DNA from: Halovivax limisalsi
GTDB lineage: Archaea; Halobacteriota; Halobacteria; Halobacteriales; Natrialbaceae
Assembly: GCF_023093535.1 (NCBI RefSeq)
Contig: NZ_CP095757.1
Coordinates: forward strand, 1 to 64,000
Direction of reading: 5' to 3'
Length of the DNA: 64,000 nt
The notes under the pieces are model-generated. The model made no database searches, had not been told where the DNA came from, and saw nothing but the letters and a program-made list of their open reading frames with translations. The translations under genes and the position numbers were made by a program. Below, piece by piece: positions 6,800-16,121 of this stretch. How positions within the stretch are numbered: position 1 is the stretch's first letter; every line of letters begins with the position of its first letter.

Positions 6800-8626
6800 T
6801 CAGGCGGGCCCGGCGGACGCGTCGGCGACCGTGACGCGGACGGTCGTCCCGTCGTCGCCGGACTCGAAGTCGATGCTCGCGCCGACGTGTTCGACGATCC
6901 AGTAGACGATCCAGAGACCGATGCCGCTGCCGTGTTCGAGCGGCGTCTCCTCGCCGCGCTCGAGGACGGCGAGTTCGTCGCGCGGGATGCCCGGCCCGTC
7001 GTCGGAGACGACGACGGTTGCGCCCTCGTCGGTCGCGATCGTCCGGATCGACACGGTCGGGCCACCGTCCCGAGTCGACGAGGAGGGCGCAGGGTCGGTG
7101 GATTCCAGGCTCCCGTCGTCCGGCGCTCCCACAGCGTCTTCGAGGACGCCAGACCGTGAGCGCGGCCCGGGGTCGGTCGCCTGCCCGACGGCGCGGGTAG
7201 CTGTACTGTGCTCCGCGGCGTTCTCGATCAGGTTTTCGAACGCCAGCGCGAGTGAACCGTCCACCGCCACGCCCCGAGACGGTTCCGTTTCGAGGTCGAA
7301 GGTGACCCCGTGGAACCGCGTCCGCTGTTGGGCGACGATTTCCGAGAGGAGCGAGTCCAGTCGGCGGACGCCGGTCGCGTCCGATTCGGTGACGAGCCGT
7401 TCGATGGTCGAGGCTTTCTCGCTCATCTCGACCAGGTCGTCGCTGCGTTCGACGATCCCCTTCGCAAGGGTCGCTTCGTCGACCGTCGGATCCGTCGCGA
7501 CGAGTTCCGCGTAGCCCCGGATCACCGACAGGTCGTTCCGGAGATTGTGCCGGAGCGCTCTCGAGAGGACCTGTCTGAGCAGGTCGAGTTCCCGTTCGCG
7601 CTCGAGGAGCGTCTCCTCGCGGCGTTTGAGTTCGGTCACGTCCCGCACGACGACGAGCCGACCGACCTGTCGTTCCCGGCGGCTGACCGGCGAGCAGTCG
7701 AGCTGGAAGTGTCGACGGTCGCCGTCGAGGTCGCGGGAAAATTCGAAGTCGCCGCCGCCGGCCTCGAGGTGCGCGCGGACCCCGGGAAGATTCCCGAAGA
7801 ACGAGTCCAGGGTGTACCCGCTCGCACCGCCACGCACGCCGGCGATCCGCCTGGCTGCAGGATTCGAGTAGACGACGCGGTCGTCGACGTCGAGAGTGAC
7901 GACGGCGTCGTCGAGTTCCTCGACAACCCGGTGTCGCCCGATCCAGCCGACTTCGAGGAAGTCCGCGCGAAAGAGCGCCCAGGTGTAGAAAAATACCGTG
8001 ACGACGAGGCTCAATGGCGCCCACGGGTAGGCGAACCCGGAGAGGAGAAACGCTCCGATCGCTCCCATCACGAGCAGCGGAGCGACGGCACCTAGCAGGA
8101 TCGCACCCTGCAACCGGCGGATCCCCTGGCCCACGACTACCTCGCGCGCGATAAAATAGAACCCGACGCTCGCGACGACTATCACGGCCGTGATAAAGAC
8201 GTAGAAGACGGGCCCTGGCGTCCCCATCGTGATATTTCCGGGTGTCGACCTCGACCAGACGAGGCCGTGTGCGAGGTCGCTCCAGGCGAGGACCAGCAGC
8301 GCGACGATCAGCGCGAAGACCGCTGCAAGACGCCGCCTCGTCACCCCGAAGACGCCGCTGTACTCCGCCGCCAAGAAGAAGTAGCCGACGCCGCCGAAGG
8401 CGACGCCGGCGACGAAGAGGGACATGATGGCCTGACGGGGCCAGTAGGCCGACGTGACGTGCATAGCAGCCATCGAAAGCGCCCAGAGGGCCTGGCCGAC
8501 GATCGTGAGGAGTAATCCGGTGGTTCCGGGCTTGCGCCGGTGTCTGAGAATGTACGGAACGAGAAGGAGCGGCAAGGTTCCGCTGAAGGCGTAGGTAGCC
8601 ACCACCCGGATCGTCGTAAATTCCAT
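6800..8626 (-). CDS. membrane sensor histidine kinase (7TM-PAS-kinase)
   Basis: A 608-residue sensor kinase. Residues 1-215 hold about seven hydrophobic helices of the N-terminal 7TM histidine kinase type; a PAS domain follows at about 225-330, then the phosphoacceptor segment ALRHNLRNDLSVI near 365, and an ATPase domain with the N box LAFENLIENAAEHS, DDGPGIP and GSGIGLWIV. Between the N box and the G1 box is an unusual insertion of about 55 polar residues. A TACTTTCC element lies 25-32 nt before the ATG (complement 8624-8626). No response regulator gene is adjacent, as is common in haloarchaea. Signal unknown. Confidence 0.9.
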   Translation of the reverse strand: MEFTTIRVVATYAFSGTLPLLLVPYILRHRRKPGTTGLLLTIVGQALWALSMAAMHVTSAYWPRQAIMSLFVAGVAFGGVGYFFLAAEYSGVFGVTRRRLAAVFALIVALLVLAWSDLAHGLVWSRSTPGNITMGTPGPVFYVFITAVIVVASVGFYFIAREVVVGQGIRRLQGAILLGAVAPLLVMGAIGAFLLSGFAYPWAPLSLVVTVFFYTWALFRADFLEVGWIGRHRVVEELDDAVVTLDVDDRVVYSNPAARRIAGVRGGASGYTLDSFFGNLPGVRAHLEAGGGDFEFSRDLDGDRRHFQLDCSPVSRRERQVGRLVVVRDVTELKRREETLLERERELDLLRQVLSRALRHNLRNDLSVIRGYAELVATDPTVDEATLAKGIVERSDDLVEMSEKASTIERLVTESDATGVRRLDSLLSEIVAQQRTRFHGVTFDLETEPSRGVAVDGSLALAFENLIENAAEHSTATRAVGQATDPGPRSRSGVLEDAVGAPDDGSLESTDPAPSSSTRDGGPTVSIRTIATDEGATVVVSDDGPGIPRDELAVLERGEETPLEHGSGIGLWIVYWIVEHVGASIDFESGDDGTTVRVTVADASAGPA

Positions 8627-8767
8627 CCGACTATGTGCGTATCTGCCCGGAAAGTACCAAATAGATACTGGCCGTTTCGAGCGTCGAAGCGCGGGAACAA
8701 AGATAAACAGTTTGATGGATCGCGGTGGCTCGCGTCGCCGCGACAAGCGAGGCGGCCGATCAGGAGC

Positions 8768-9913
8768 TCACGCGGCGTCGCTTGGCTCGCCGGTCTCGGT
8801 TCCGCCATCCACCCCACCCTCGGATTCACTGCTCGGATCGCTCTCGATGTCGGCACCAGCCCCGTCTCCGCGTGCATCGCTCGCTCCGCCGTCGGCTTCG
8901 TCGATCGATTCGGTTTCGGCGCCGTCGGATCCGCTCTCGACGACGCTCTCGGGATCCCCCTCGGCTTCGTCAGGATCGTCATCCGCAGCGTCGTCGGGAC
9001 CGCCATCCCCGTCGGCTTGGCCCTCACCGTCGCCGAGCGTCTCCTCCTCGCGGAGCTGTTTGCTCGCCCGGCGGACCTCGCGCATGACGCTCGAGATGCG
9101 CTCTTCGGCCTCGAGTTCGTCCTCGACGGAGAGGTCGACGCCCTCGACCTCCAGGAGGAACTTCGAGACTTCCGTCACCTCGTACATCACGTCGTCGAGT
9201 TCCGCTGCGGTGTAAAAGTCACACATCGCGCCGTAGAGGAAGGTCGCGCCCGCCTTGCGGACCTTCTCGTCGAACGACGAGCGGGCCTGGTTGACCGCCT
9301 GGGGGGTGTAGGTATCGGTCATGAACGGGACCAGCTCCGGCAGGTTCTCGCCGATCTTCGTCATCTCGACGCCAGTTTCGGTCCGGAAGTCCGCGCACAG
9401 GCGGGCGATCGCCCACTCCCGGGCGGTGACGTAGGTGCGATCCCGGAGAAACTCGTTGACGCGGTCGTACTGGGCGCCGTCCATCTTCTTGAAGCGCTCG
9501 TACTTCCGGACGTCCGCCGGAACGGTTCGCTCGGGCTCCGGCACCCCGGGCATCGCGTCCGTCTCGTCGGACGCGTCGGGGCCATCGTCGGGGGCGCCGG
9601 ACTCGTCGTCAGATTCGTCGGCGTCGGTCGTCTGTGAATCGCCTTCGGTCTCGGGTTGGTCGAGGTCGTCCGCACCCGAACTGGATTCGCCGTCCGTGTC
9701 GGTAACATCGTGCTCCTGTGCGTCGGCGCCTCCATCGAGCGCCCCGGCGCCGCCGTCCGGTGAGCCGGTGTCCCGCTCGCGCTCGTCGCGATCGTCGGCG
9801 CGCGTCGACGGCGCCTCGTCCGCCGCCCGGTTCGTGGGGGTCGAACCGTCGGCCTCGGTCCCCGCATCCGACGCGTCCGACTCGTCGTCGCCCGCCTCGG
9901 CTCGGTCGTTCAT
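8768..9913 (-). CDS. DUF5806-like protein with long acidic disordered arms
   Basis: A 381-residue protein in three parts. Residues 1-125 are a low-complexity acidic region (Asp, Glu, Ser, Thr, Gly). Residues about 130-290 form the conserved domain (RKYERFKKMDGAQYDRVNE... REWAIARLCADFRTETG... KIGENLPELVPFMTD), which matches the haloarchaeal family annotated DUF5806. The C-terminal 85 residues are again acidic and disordered. A CCTTATCTCGG element lies 25-34 nt before the ATG. Function unknown; no catalytic motif is visible. The length of the acidic arms is the notable feature. Confidence 0.82.
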   Translation of the reverse strand: MNDRAEAGDDESDASDAGTEADGSTPTNRAADEAPSTRADDRDERERDTGSPDGGAGALDGGADAQEHDVTDTDGESSSGADDLDQPETEGDSQTTDADESDDESGAPDDGPDASDETDAMPGVPEPERTVPADVRKYERFKKMDGAQYDRVNEFLRDRTYVTAREWAIARLCADFRTETGVEMTKIGENLPELVPFMTDTYTPQAVNQARSSFDEKVRKAGATFLYGAMCDFYTAAELDDVMYEVTEVSKFLLEVEGVDLSVEDELEAEERISSVMREVRRASKQLREEETLGDGEGQADGDGGPDDAADDDPDEAEGDPESVVESGSDGAETESIDEADGGASDARGDGAGADIESDPSSESEGGVDGGTETGEPSDAA

Positions 9914-10084
9914 GGATGGTGTTGCGAAACCGCCGAGATAAGGCTGTCCCTCCGACAGGGGCGAGTCGTCGTCCGCGGGCCGGGGCGAGTCAGTGATCCG
10001 TCCGACCGGACCGTGTCGGACCGATGGCAGAGCGGTACGTCGGGATGGGACGATCGAACGCCGTTCGAAGGTGTCGGGGCGCGA

Positions 10085-12064
10085 TCAGCGCAGGTCGACG
10101 CGGTGATGTTCCGCCCACGCCCCGCGGTCGAGGACGACGAGTTCGCCCTCGCCGAAGACGTAGAGGTAGTCTTCGACGTACATCGCCCGGACGCCGGGGC
10201 CGCCCAGGTCGACCTCGGTCTCGCGGGTGAGGTTGCCGTCCGCGTACGAGTAGACGTAGCTGGACTCGCCCGCCGGGACGAAGAACGCCCCGTTCTCGGC
10301 GTCGTGGAGGAACGCCCGGTGATTCTGGACCGCCTCGGAGAAGCGCTCGTCCTCGAGGATCTCCGCGTCCAGTTCGTCGGGATTCTGTCGGTCGCTCACG
10401 TCGAAGGTCGAGAGTTTGACCTTGCCGTCCTGCTCGCCGACGCCGAGGATCAGATCGCCCGCGTCGTCGAGCGGGTGCAGGTACGTCGAGAAGCCGGGAA
10501 TCTTGAGTTCCCCTTCGAGCGCCGGGTTCTGCGGGTCCGAGAGGTCGAGCGTGTAGAACGGGTCGATCTGGCGGAACGTCACGACGTAGCCCTCGTCGCC
10601 TTCGAATCGGACGGCGTAGATCCGCTCGGTCTCGCCGAGTCCCTGGACGGAGCCGGTGACCTCCAGCGCCGAGTCGAGGACGTAGACGTCGTTCACCGAG
10701 TCGGCGCCGTGGCTCCCCGGAATGGTGGTCGCGATCCGGAGGTGCCCCTCGTGTTCGTCCATCGACCACTGGTTCAGCGGGAAGCCGGGGACCTCGCCGC
10801 TGTCGGTCACTTCGAGGTCGCCGTCGATCGCAATGCGGGCGATACCGGTGGTCGTGAGGTCGCGCTGACGCTCTTCGGCGTAGGCGGCCAGTCCGTCGTC
10901 CATTTTCTCGTGGGCCTCGCGGCGCTCCTCGTCCTCGAGGCCGTCGAGCCACGAGTCGAGGATCGCCTCCAGTTCGACGCGCTTGGCCCGTTCGGAGATG
11001 TCGAGGTCGTCGAGCCTCCGGAGTCGGTCGACGGTGTCGGCGTCGAGGCCGAGGTCGTCGACGCCGGGGCCGGTGAGGTATCCGGACATGACCTCGTAGT
11101 CGGAGACGGAACGCGTGTAGCTGAGGTAGATCGCGGATTCGGAGACGTAGGTCGCAGACCGGCGCTGCGAGCCGACGACGCTGGTCTCGTCGGTGACCTC
11201 GCCGGTCGCGGGGTCCACGCGGGCGGCCGTGTAGACGGCGTCCGCGTCGGCCTGGGCGCCCGGGCGATAAACCTCCGTACACGGCACCGGGTCGCCGCCG
11301 AAGCCGGCAACCGGGCACGGGTTCGCCCCGTCGGGTCGGTCCACGAGGACGAGGTAGAGTTCGCCGTCGTAGAGACGCGCTGTGTCGAGGTCGGCGTCGA
11401 GCGGTTCGCTCCAGGCCTGCTCCGGGTTCGCGGGGTCGCTGACGTCGTAGCCCCAGAGCCGCTCGTTCTCGAAGACGACGAGCGTCTCCGTCTCCTCGAC
11501 GAGCAGGAGTTCACCCGCGGCTGGGATCGTCGCGACCGGCTTCGGTTCCGCCGGATCCGACAGGTCGAGGACGCTCGTCTCGCCGTCGCCGCGGTGGAAG
11601 CGATACCCGCCGTAGAAGGCGCTCTCGCCGTCGGTCTTCAACACGTCCGGTTCGTCGAGGGCGGCAACCTGGCGGTTCGTCTCGGAGACGTCGCGATCGC
11701 CGGCCGTACCGGACGTCCCGCTCGAATCACCGGCAGCATCCTCGGCGTCTCCGCCGGTGGGTGCACCGTCGGCTCCATCGCCGCCCCCATCGGCTCCGCC
11801 AGCGGCGGCGTCATCGGCCTCGAGTCCCGCGCTAGTCACCTGCGGCCTCATGAACAGATAGCTGTGACGCTCGGCGTTTCGAAAGTAGCGCTCGAACGCC
11901 GCGTCGGACTCGAACTGTTCGAGCGTCGAATCGCCGGACGCGCTCCATTCGGTCGGCTGCGACGCTGGTGACTGCGGTGCTCCCGCGAACGTGGCCCCGA
12001 AGGCCGCCCCGACGAGAAGGGCGGCCGCCGCGACCGCGACGATCGTCGATCGTGATACGTCCAT
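10085..12064 (-). CDS. secreted beta-propeller domain protein
   Basis: A 659-residue exported protein. The N terminus (MDVSRSTIVAVAAAALLVGAAFG) looks like a Sec signal peptide or anchor, followed by a Ser/Pro linker. The rest matches the Beta_propel family (PF09826): repeated beta-strand blades such as YHLHPL-like and DLSDPQNPALEGELKIPGF, DVSDRQNPDELD and VYVLDSALEVTGSVQGLGETERIYAVRF. An acidic Gly/Asp/Ala-rich stretch of about 45 residues lies near residues 90-130, and a helical insertion near 350-415. I use the ATG with complement at 12062-12064; an upstream GTG would lengthen the signal region. Role at the cell surface unknown. Confidence 0.85.
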   Translation of the reverse strand: MDVSRSTIVAVAAAALLVGAAFGATFAGAPQSPASQPTEWSASGDSTLEQFESDAAFERYFRNAERHSYLFMRPQVTSAGLEADDAAAGGADGGGDGADGAPTGGDAEDAAGDSSGTSGTAGDRDVSETNRQVAALDEPDVLKTDGESAFYGGYRFHRGDGETSVLDLSDPAEPKPVATIPAAGELLLVEETETLVVFENERLWGYDVSDPANPEQAWSEPLDADLDTARLYDGELYLVLVDRPDGANPCPVAGFGGDPVPCTEVYRPGAQADADAVYTAARVDPATGEVTDETSVVGSQRRSATYVSESAIYLSYTRSVSDYEVMSGYLTGPGVDDLGLDADTVDRLRRLDDLDISERAKRVELEAILDSWLDGLEDEERREAHEKMDDGLAAYAEERQRDLTTTGIARIAIDGDLEVTDSGEVPGFPLNQWSMDEHEGHLRIATTIPGSHGADSVNDVYVLDSALEVTGSVQGLGETERIYAVRFEGDEGYVVTFRQIDPFYTLDLSDPQNPALEGELKIPGFSTYLHPLDDAGDLILGVGEQDGKVKLSTFDVSDRQNPDELDAEILEDERFSEAVQNHRAFLHDAENGAFFVPAGESSYVYSYADGNLTRETEVDLGGPGVRAMYVEDYLYVFGEGELVVLDRGAWAEHHRVDLR

Positions 12065-12229
12065 AGCTGTCCGATCGTACCGGACACACATGATATCGAC
12101 GCAAGGTAAAACGACGATTTCACTGACCGGGTCGGGGCGATAGAGCGTTCGAATCGTTCGAGCGAGGAAGGGACTGGGCCGTTCTGGAGGCGACGAATAG
12201 CAGTATTCGAGAGCGGCCCCGTCGTCACG

Positions 12230-12667
12230 CTATTCCCAGGCCCAGCCCTCCTCGGGACCAGACGTCTCGTTAGTGGACTTCCACGCCCATCCTTCCTCCG
12301 GAGCTGACTCCGCGTCGTCCGTGCTCCACGCCCACCCTTCCTCCGGAGCTGACTCCGCGTCGTCCGTACTCCAGGCCCATCCTTCCTCCGGAGCTGACTC
12401 CGCGTCGTCCGTACTCCAGGCCCATCCTTCCTCCGGAGCTGACTCCGCGTCGTCCGTACTCCACGCCCACCCTTCCTCCGGAGCTGACTCCGCGTCGTCC
12501 GTGCTCCACGCCCACCCCTCCTCCGGGTCGGGCTGACCCGGCGCTTCGTCCGACCCGCCGTCGTCAGCAGTTGTACTCGCACTCGCCCCGGCGAGGGTGA
12601 GGGCTGCCAGTCCGATCGATCGGAGGACGGTCCGACGGTCGCGGTTCGTCGTAGGCGTTGGTGCCAT
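12230..12667 (-). CDS. Tat-exported peptide with seven GWAW repeats
   Basis: A 145-residue protein. The N terminus RDRRTVLRSIGLAALTLAGA is a twin-arginine signal sequence. After an acidic spacer the whole mature chain is seven copies of PEEGWAW: five are in 15-residue units (PEEGWAWSTDDAESA), the sixth continues KSTNETSG and the seventh ends WAWE at the C terminus. The mature chain has 14 Trp and very many Asp/Glu and no Cys. I recognise no family. It could be a cell-surface adhesive or metal/ligand-binding repeat, or a precursor peptide; no modifying enzyme or dedicated transporter gene lies next to it. The ATG has its complement at 12665-12667, with an AT-rich promoter region upstream. Confidence 0.75.
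   Translation of the reverse strand: MAPTPTTNRDRRTVLRSIGLAALTLAGASASTTADDGGSDEAPGQPDPEEGWAWSTDDAESAPEEGWAWSTDDAESAPEEGWAWSTDDAESAPEEGWAWSTDDAESAPEEGWAWSTDDAESAPEEGWAWKSTNETSGPEEGWAWE
12292..12516. repeat. five tandem 45-bp units inside the GWAW gene
   Basis: Five direct repeats of 45 bp begin at 12292, 12337, 12382, 12427 and 12472. They differ from one another only at a few positions (for example ACGCCCAC against AGGCCCAT), so the array is recent or homogenised. The period equals 15 codons, keeping the frame. Confidence 0.95.
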
Positions 12668-12689
12668 ACGTGGACGACATTTTCCCCAC

Positions 12690-12770
12690 ATTTAGTAATT
12701 GTGCTAATATATATTAAAATACATAATATTCGTATCTATTTCTGCTCCGTGATTAATCCTGGGTTAATAC
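12690..12770 (-). promoter_or_regulatory. AT-rich promoter region of the GWAW gene
   Basis: About 80 bp with far higher A+T than its surroundings, including ATATATATTAG and several TTAAT-type runs on the minus strand, directly before the Tat peptide start. It may also carry signals for the thiolase gene that starts in the other direction. Confidence 0.45.
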
Positions 12771-12842
12771 ATTCGAAAAGAGCTGCGGGCGGCCGCTCGG
12801 GGAGGATCGTAAACTCCGATCCCGGGTCCGGGCGTTCTACGG

Positions 12843-12852
12843 GTGTTTAAGG
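12843..12852 (+). promoter_or_regulatory. TATA-like box for thiolase
   Basis: GTGTTTAAGG is centred about 29 nt before the ATG at 12876, supporting that start over the in-frame codon at 12843. Confidence 0.5.
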
Positions 12853-12875
12853 GCATGACGGCCGTTCGCTACGGT

Positions 12876-14012
12876 ATGACGCGAACACCGGTGATCGCGG
12901 CGGCGGTCAGAACGCCCCAGGGCAAAGAAGACGGCGTCTTCGCCGACGTCCGCAGCGAGGACCTCTCGGTTCCGTTGATCGATCACATTCTCGAGGAGCA
13001 CGGACTCACCGGCGAGGACGTCGACGACCTCATGTGGGGCGTCGCCGGCCAGCGGGGCGAACAGGACAACAACGTCGCGCGCGTCATCGCACTGCTCTCC
13101 GGGCTCGGCGAGGGCGTCCCCGCGGCGACGATCAATCGCTGGTGCGCCTCGTCCATGCAGGCCGTGATGTCCGCCTCGGACGCCATCCGAGCAGGCCAGC
13201 GCGAGTGCGTCATCGCGGGCGGCGTCGAGAACATGTCCCGCGTGCCGATGCAGGGAGCCGACCGCGAACTCCACCCGCAACTCGCCGAGGAGTACGTCAT
13301 CACCGACCTGATGATGGGGATGACCGCGGAGGAAGTCGCCGAGCGGTACGACGTCTCCCGGGAGGAACAGGACGAGTACGCCGCCAAAAGCCAGCAGCGG
13401 GCCGTCGAAGCCACCGAGGAGGGCCGCTTCGACGACCAGATCGTCCCCATCGAGACCGAGGAGGGAACGGTCACCGAAGACGAGGGGCTGCGTCCGGGCA
13501 CGACGGCCGAGAAGCTGGCCGACCTCCCGCCGGTCTTTACCGGCACCGGCACGGTCACCGCGGGCAACGCCTCGCAGATCTCCGACGGCGCCGCCGCGCT
13601 CCTCGTCACGAGCGAGGCGTTCGCCGAAGACCACGGCCTCGAGATCATGGCCGAGGTCGGCGACAACAACGTCGCCGGCGTCGACCCCACGGTGATGGGC
13701 ATCGGGCCCGTCCCCGCGACCCGCGGCCTCCTCGAGCGCACCGGCCGCGACATCGAGGATTACGACCTCGTCGAACTCAACGAGGCCTTCGCCAGCCAGA
13801 CCGTCTACGCCCGCGACGAACTGGGCATCGACCCCGAGATCTTCAACGTCAACGGCGGCGCCATCGCCATCGGCCACCCGCTCGGCGCCTCCGGCGCCCG
13901 CCTGCCGGTCACGCTGATCCACGAACTCGCCCGGCGCGGCGGCGGGCGCGGCCTCGCGACGCTCTGTGTCGGCTTCGGACAGGGGGCGGCGATCGACTTC
14001 GAAGTTCGGTAA
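12876..14012 (+). CDS. thiolase (acetyl-CoA C-acyltransferase)
   Basis: A 378-residue thiolase. The acyl-accepting cysteine lies in NRWCASSMQ (Cys90), with [14 protein letters not shown] downstream, [17 protein letters not shown] carrying the catalytic His near 334, and the second cysteine in [10 protein letters not shown] near 364. This is a degradative/biosynthetic thiolase-II fold of normal length; whether it cleaves 3-ketoacyl-CoA or condenses acetyl-CoA cannot be decided. It may work with the acyl-CoA synthetase encoded at 16.8-18.8 kb, but they are not in one operon. Start supported by the TATA-like box at 12843. Confidence 0.95.
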   Translation: MTRTPVIAAAVRTPQGKEDGVFADVRSEDLSVPLIDHILEEHGLTGEDVDDLMWGVAGQRGEQDNNVARVIALLSGLGEGVPAATINRWCASSMQAVMSASDAIRAGQRECVIAGGVENMSRVPMQGADRELHPQLAEEYVITDLMMGMTAEEVAERYDVSREEQDEYAAKSQQRAVEATEEGRFDDQIVPIETEEGTVTEDEGLRPGTTAEKLADLPPVFTGTGTVTAGNASQISDGAAALLVTSEAFAEDHGLEIMAEVGDNNVAGVDPTVMGIGPVPATRGLLERTGRDIEDYDLVELNEAFASQTVYARDELGIDPEIFNVNGGAIAIGHPLGASGARLPVTLIHELARRGGGRGLATLCVGFGQGAAIDFEVR

Positions 14013-14136
14013 GGTGACCGGCGCAGTCGCCGTTTGGTCCAGCTGTTGTGAGTGATGGGAATCGAAACGGTCGGGAGCGACGCCGGATGCCCCGAACGGG
14101 GAACGCGTTTTACACGGGCCGACCGAACGGCCTGGC

Positions 14137-14529
14137 ATGGTCGATCCGCTGCTGGTCCCGCTCGTCGGCATTCCGATCGGGGTGCAGTTCCTTCTCGCCG
14201 GGGTCGTCCACTGGGACGCGACCGACGTGGGGATGAACCCGCGCAAGTGGGCGGCGATCGTCGGTCTGATCCCAGTCTTCGGGCTCATCGCGTACCTCCT
14301 GACGCGGAGCGAACGCGACTACGATCCGACCGAGGACCCCTATCGCGACCGCGCGTTCGACATCCACCCCGATCGGCAGGGCGAAGGTCTCGGTCCGGCC
14401 GCCCGGAACCCGGACGCGACCAGCGACGAGGACGGGGCCGACGACACGGGCGGCGACGACTACTGGCAGAATCGGTCCGACGACGGGGACGACCCGACCC
14501 GCATCCCCGAGGACGACGAACGCGACTGA
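14137..14529 (+). CDS. haloarchaeal membrane protein with acidic tail
   Basis: A 130-residue protein. Two hydrophobic segments lie near residues 5-24 ([19 protein letters not shown]) and 38-58 ([18 protein letters not shown]). The remaining C-terminal 70 residues are highly charged ([15 protein letters not shown]... DDERD) and probably cytoplasmic and disordered. No family with a known role is recognised. It lies 124 bp after thiolase on the same strand. Confidence 0.75.
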   Translation: MVDPLLVPLVGIPIGVQFLLAGVVHWDATDVGMNPRKWAAIVGLIPVFGLIAYLLTRSERDYDPTEDPYRDRAFDIHPDRQGEGLGPAARNPDATSDEDGADDTGGDDYWQNRSDDGDDPTRIPEDDERD

Positions 14530-14668
14530 CTTTGCGACGGACCATCCCACACTCGCGCAGGTTCAGCCATCCGTCAGCGCGCGTCAGGATGAAGTCGTGG
14601 CGTACCACCGGGCGATCGTTCGGGCCGTCGTCCCAAACGGTCAATGCGCGCCACCGCCAACAGGTTGT

Positions 14669-15916
14669 ATGACAGTCGACGCGGATCGGCTCCGTGCGGA
14701 CATAGAGGCGAACGGCGAATTTGGCGCGATCGAGAGTGCCGGATACGGCCGGACCGTACTCGCCGGGAGCGACGCCAATCGACGGGCTCGCGACCGGCTG
14801 TGCGATCGACTCGACGACGCGGGCTTGACCGTCCGGGTCGACGCCGTCGGCAACGTTCTCGGGGTGTGGCGCCCGCCGAGCGCTGCGGACGAGGCCGCGC
14901 CCGTCGTCGCGGGCAGTCACCTCGACTCGGTCCCGCAGGGCGGCATCTTCGACGGCCCGCTCGGCGTCTACGGCGCCCTGGAGGCCGTTCGGTCCCTCCA
15001 GGAATCGGACGTCGAGCCCGACCGGCCGATCGGCGTCGTCTCGTTCACCGAGGAGGAGGGCGCCCGCTTCGGCGGCGGGATGCTCGGCTCCGCCGTCGCG
15101 ACGGGACAACTGGACCCGGCCGAGGCGCTGGCCCTCGACGACGGGGACGGCGTCTCGCTGGCCGACGCGCTCGAGGACATCGGCTACCGAGGCGAGGGCG
15201 TCCTCGACGCGAGCGAGTGGGCGGCGTTCCTCGAACTCCACGTCGAACAGGACACCCGGCTCGAATCGGCCGGCGTCCCCGTCGGCGTCGTCACCACCGT
15301 GACGGGCATCGCCCAGGCGACGGCCCGAATCGCCGGCCAGGCGAATCACGCGGGCGCGACGCCGATGGACGAGCGTCGCGACGCCCTCGCGGCGGCCAGC
15401 GAGTTCGTCCTCGCGGTCGAAGCCGCCGGCCGAAGGGAGGCCGAGACGGGCGGAAACACGGCCGTCGCGACCGTCGGGCGGCTCGACGTGCGCCCGAACG
15501 TGACCAACGTGGTACCGGGCGGCGTCGAGCTCGGCGTCGACGTCCGGGACGTCGACCGCGCCTCGATGGAACGCATCTTCACGGCGCTCGAGGATTCACT
15601 CGAGTCGATCGAGGCCGAGCGACCCGTCAGAACGGCGCTCGACCGGACGCTCGACGTCGATCCGGCGCCGATGGCCGACCGCTGTCGATCCGCGCTCGAG
15701 TCCGGGGCCGACGCCGCCGGCGTCGAGACGATGGCGATGCACTCCGGCGCGGCCCACGACGCGATGCGCGTCTCCCGGGTCACCGACGCAGGTATGCTCT
15801 TCGCGCCGTCGCGCGACGGCATCTCGCACAACCCGCGCGAGTGGACCGACTGGGAGGACTGCGCGACGGCGGCGCGAGTGCTCACCGAGGCGCTCGCGGA
15901 GTTGGCGCAGAAGTAA
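14669..15916 (+). CDS. M20-family amidohydrolase (N-carbamoyl-amino acid hydrolase/hydantoinase type)
   Basis: A 415-residue zinc hydrolase of the carbamoylase/allantoate amidohydrolase branch of M20. Metal-ligand blocks are visible: GSHLDSVPQGGIFDGPLG near residue 80, TEEEGARFGGGMLGS near 130, LELHVEQDTRL near 190, the dimerisation domain QANHAGATPMDERRDAL near 226, and MHSGAAHDAM near 355. The family hydrolyses N-carbamoyl amino acids, ureidoglycolate-type compounds or allantoate; the substrate is not readable here. The ATG at 14669 gives the standard N terminus; upstream in-frame residues are not family-like. Confidence 0.92.
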   Translation: MTVDADRLRADIEANGEFGAIESAGYGRTVLAGSDANRRARDRLCDRLDDAGLTVRVDAVGNVLGVWRPPSAADEAAPVVAGSHLDSVPQGGIFDGPLGVYGALEAVRSLQESDVEPDRPIGVVSFTEEEGARFGGGMLGSAVATGQLDPAEALALDDGDGVSLADALEDIGYRGEGVLDASEWAAFLELHVEQDTRLESAGVPVGVVTTVTGIAQATARIAGQANHAGATPMDERRDALAAASEFVLAVEAAGRREAETGGNTAVATVGRLDVRPNVTNVVPGGVELGVDVRDVDRASMERIFTALEDSLESIEAERPVRTALDRTLDVDPAPMADRCRSALESGADAAGVETMAMHSGAAHDAMRVSRVTDAGMLFAPSRDGISHNPREWTDWEDCATAARVLTEALAELAQK

Positions 15917-16121
15917 CGGGATACGGCTGCCCGAGCCGAGTGGCAGCCGGACGGTATCGACGGATTTCGCCTCGACGGTGATCGACAGCGACGCGCCCGC
16001 GCTTGAGCCAAATCCGGTCCCCGAGTGCGCCTCCCGCTGCTGATCGCTCCCCGGAATGCCAGTTCTACACCCGGGTACAACGTGCATAACTACCCGGTCG
16101 TCGCTCCCGAATTGAGGGACG

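Noticed and set aside
9990-11318. Arg-rich open frame opposite and within the beta-propeller gene
   Set aside because: Composition is typical of a shifted frame; the Beta_propel frame has a signal peptide and blade pattern.
12273-12536. Plus-strand open frame with repeats HPSSGADSASSVL
   Set aside because: It is the antisense shadow of the GWAW repeats; the minus-strand frame has a Tat signal and promoter.
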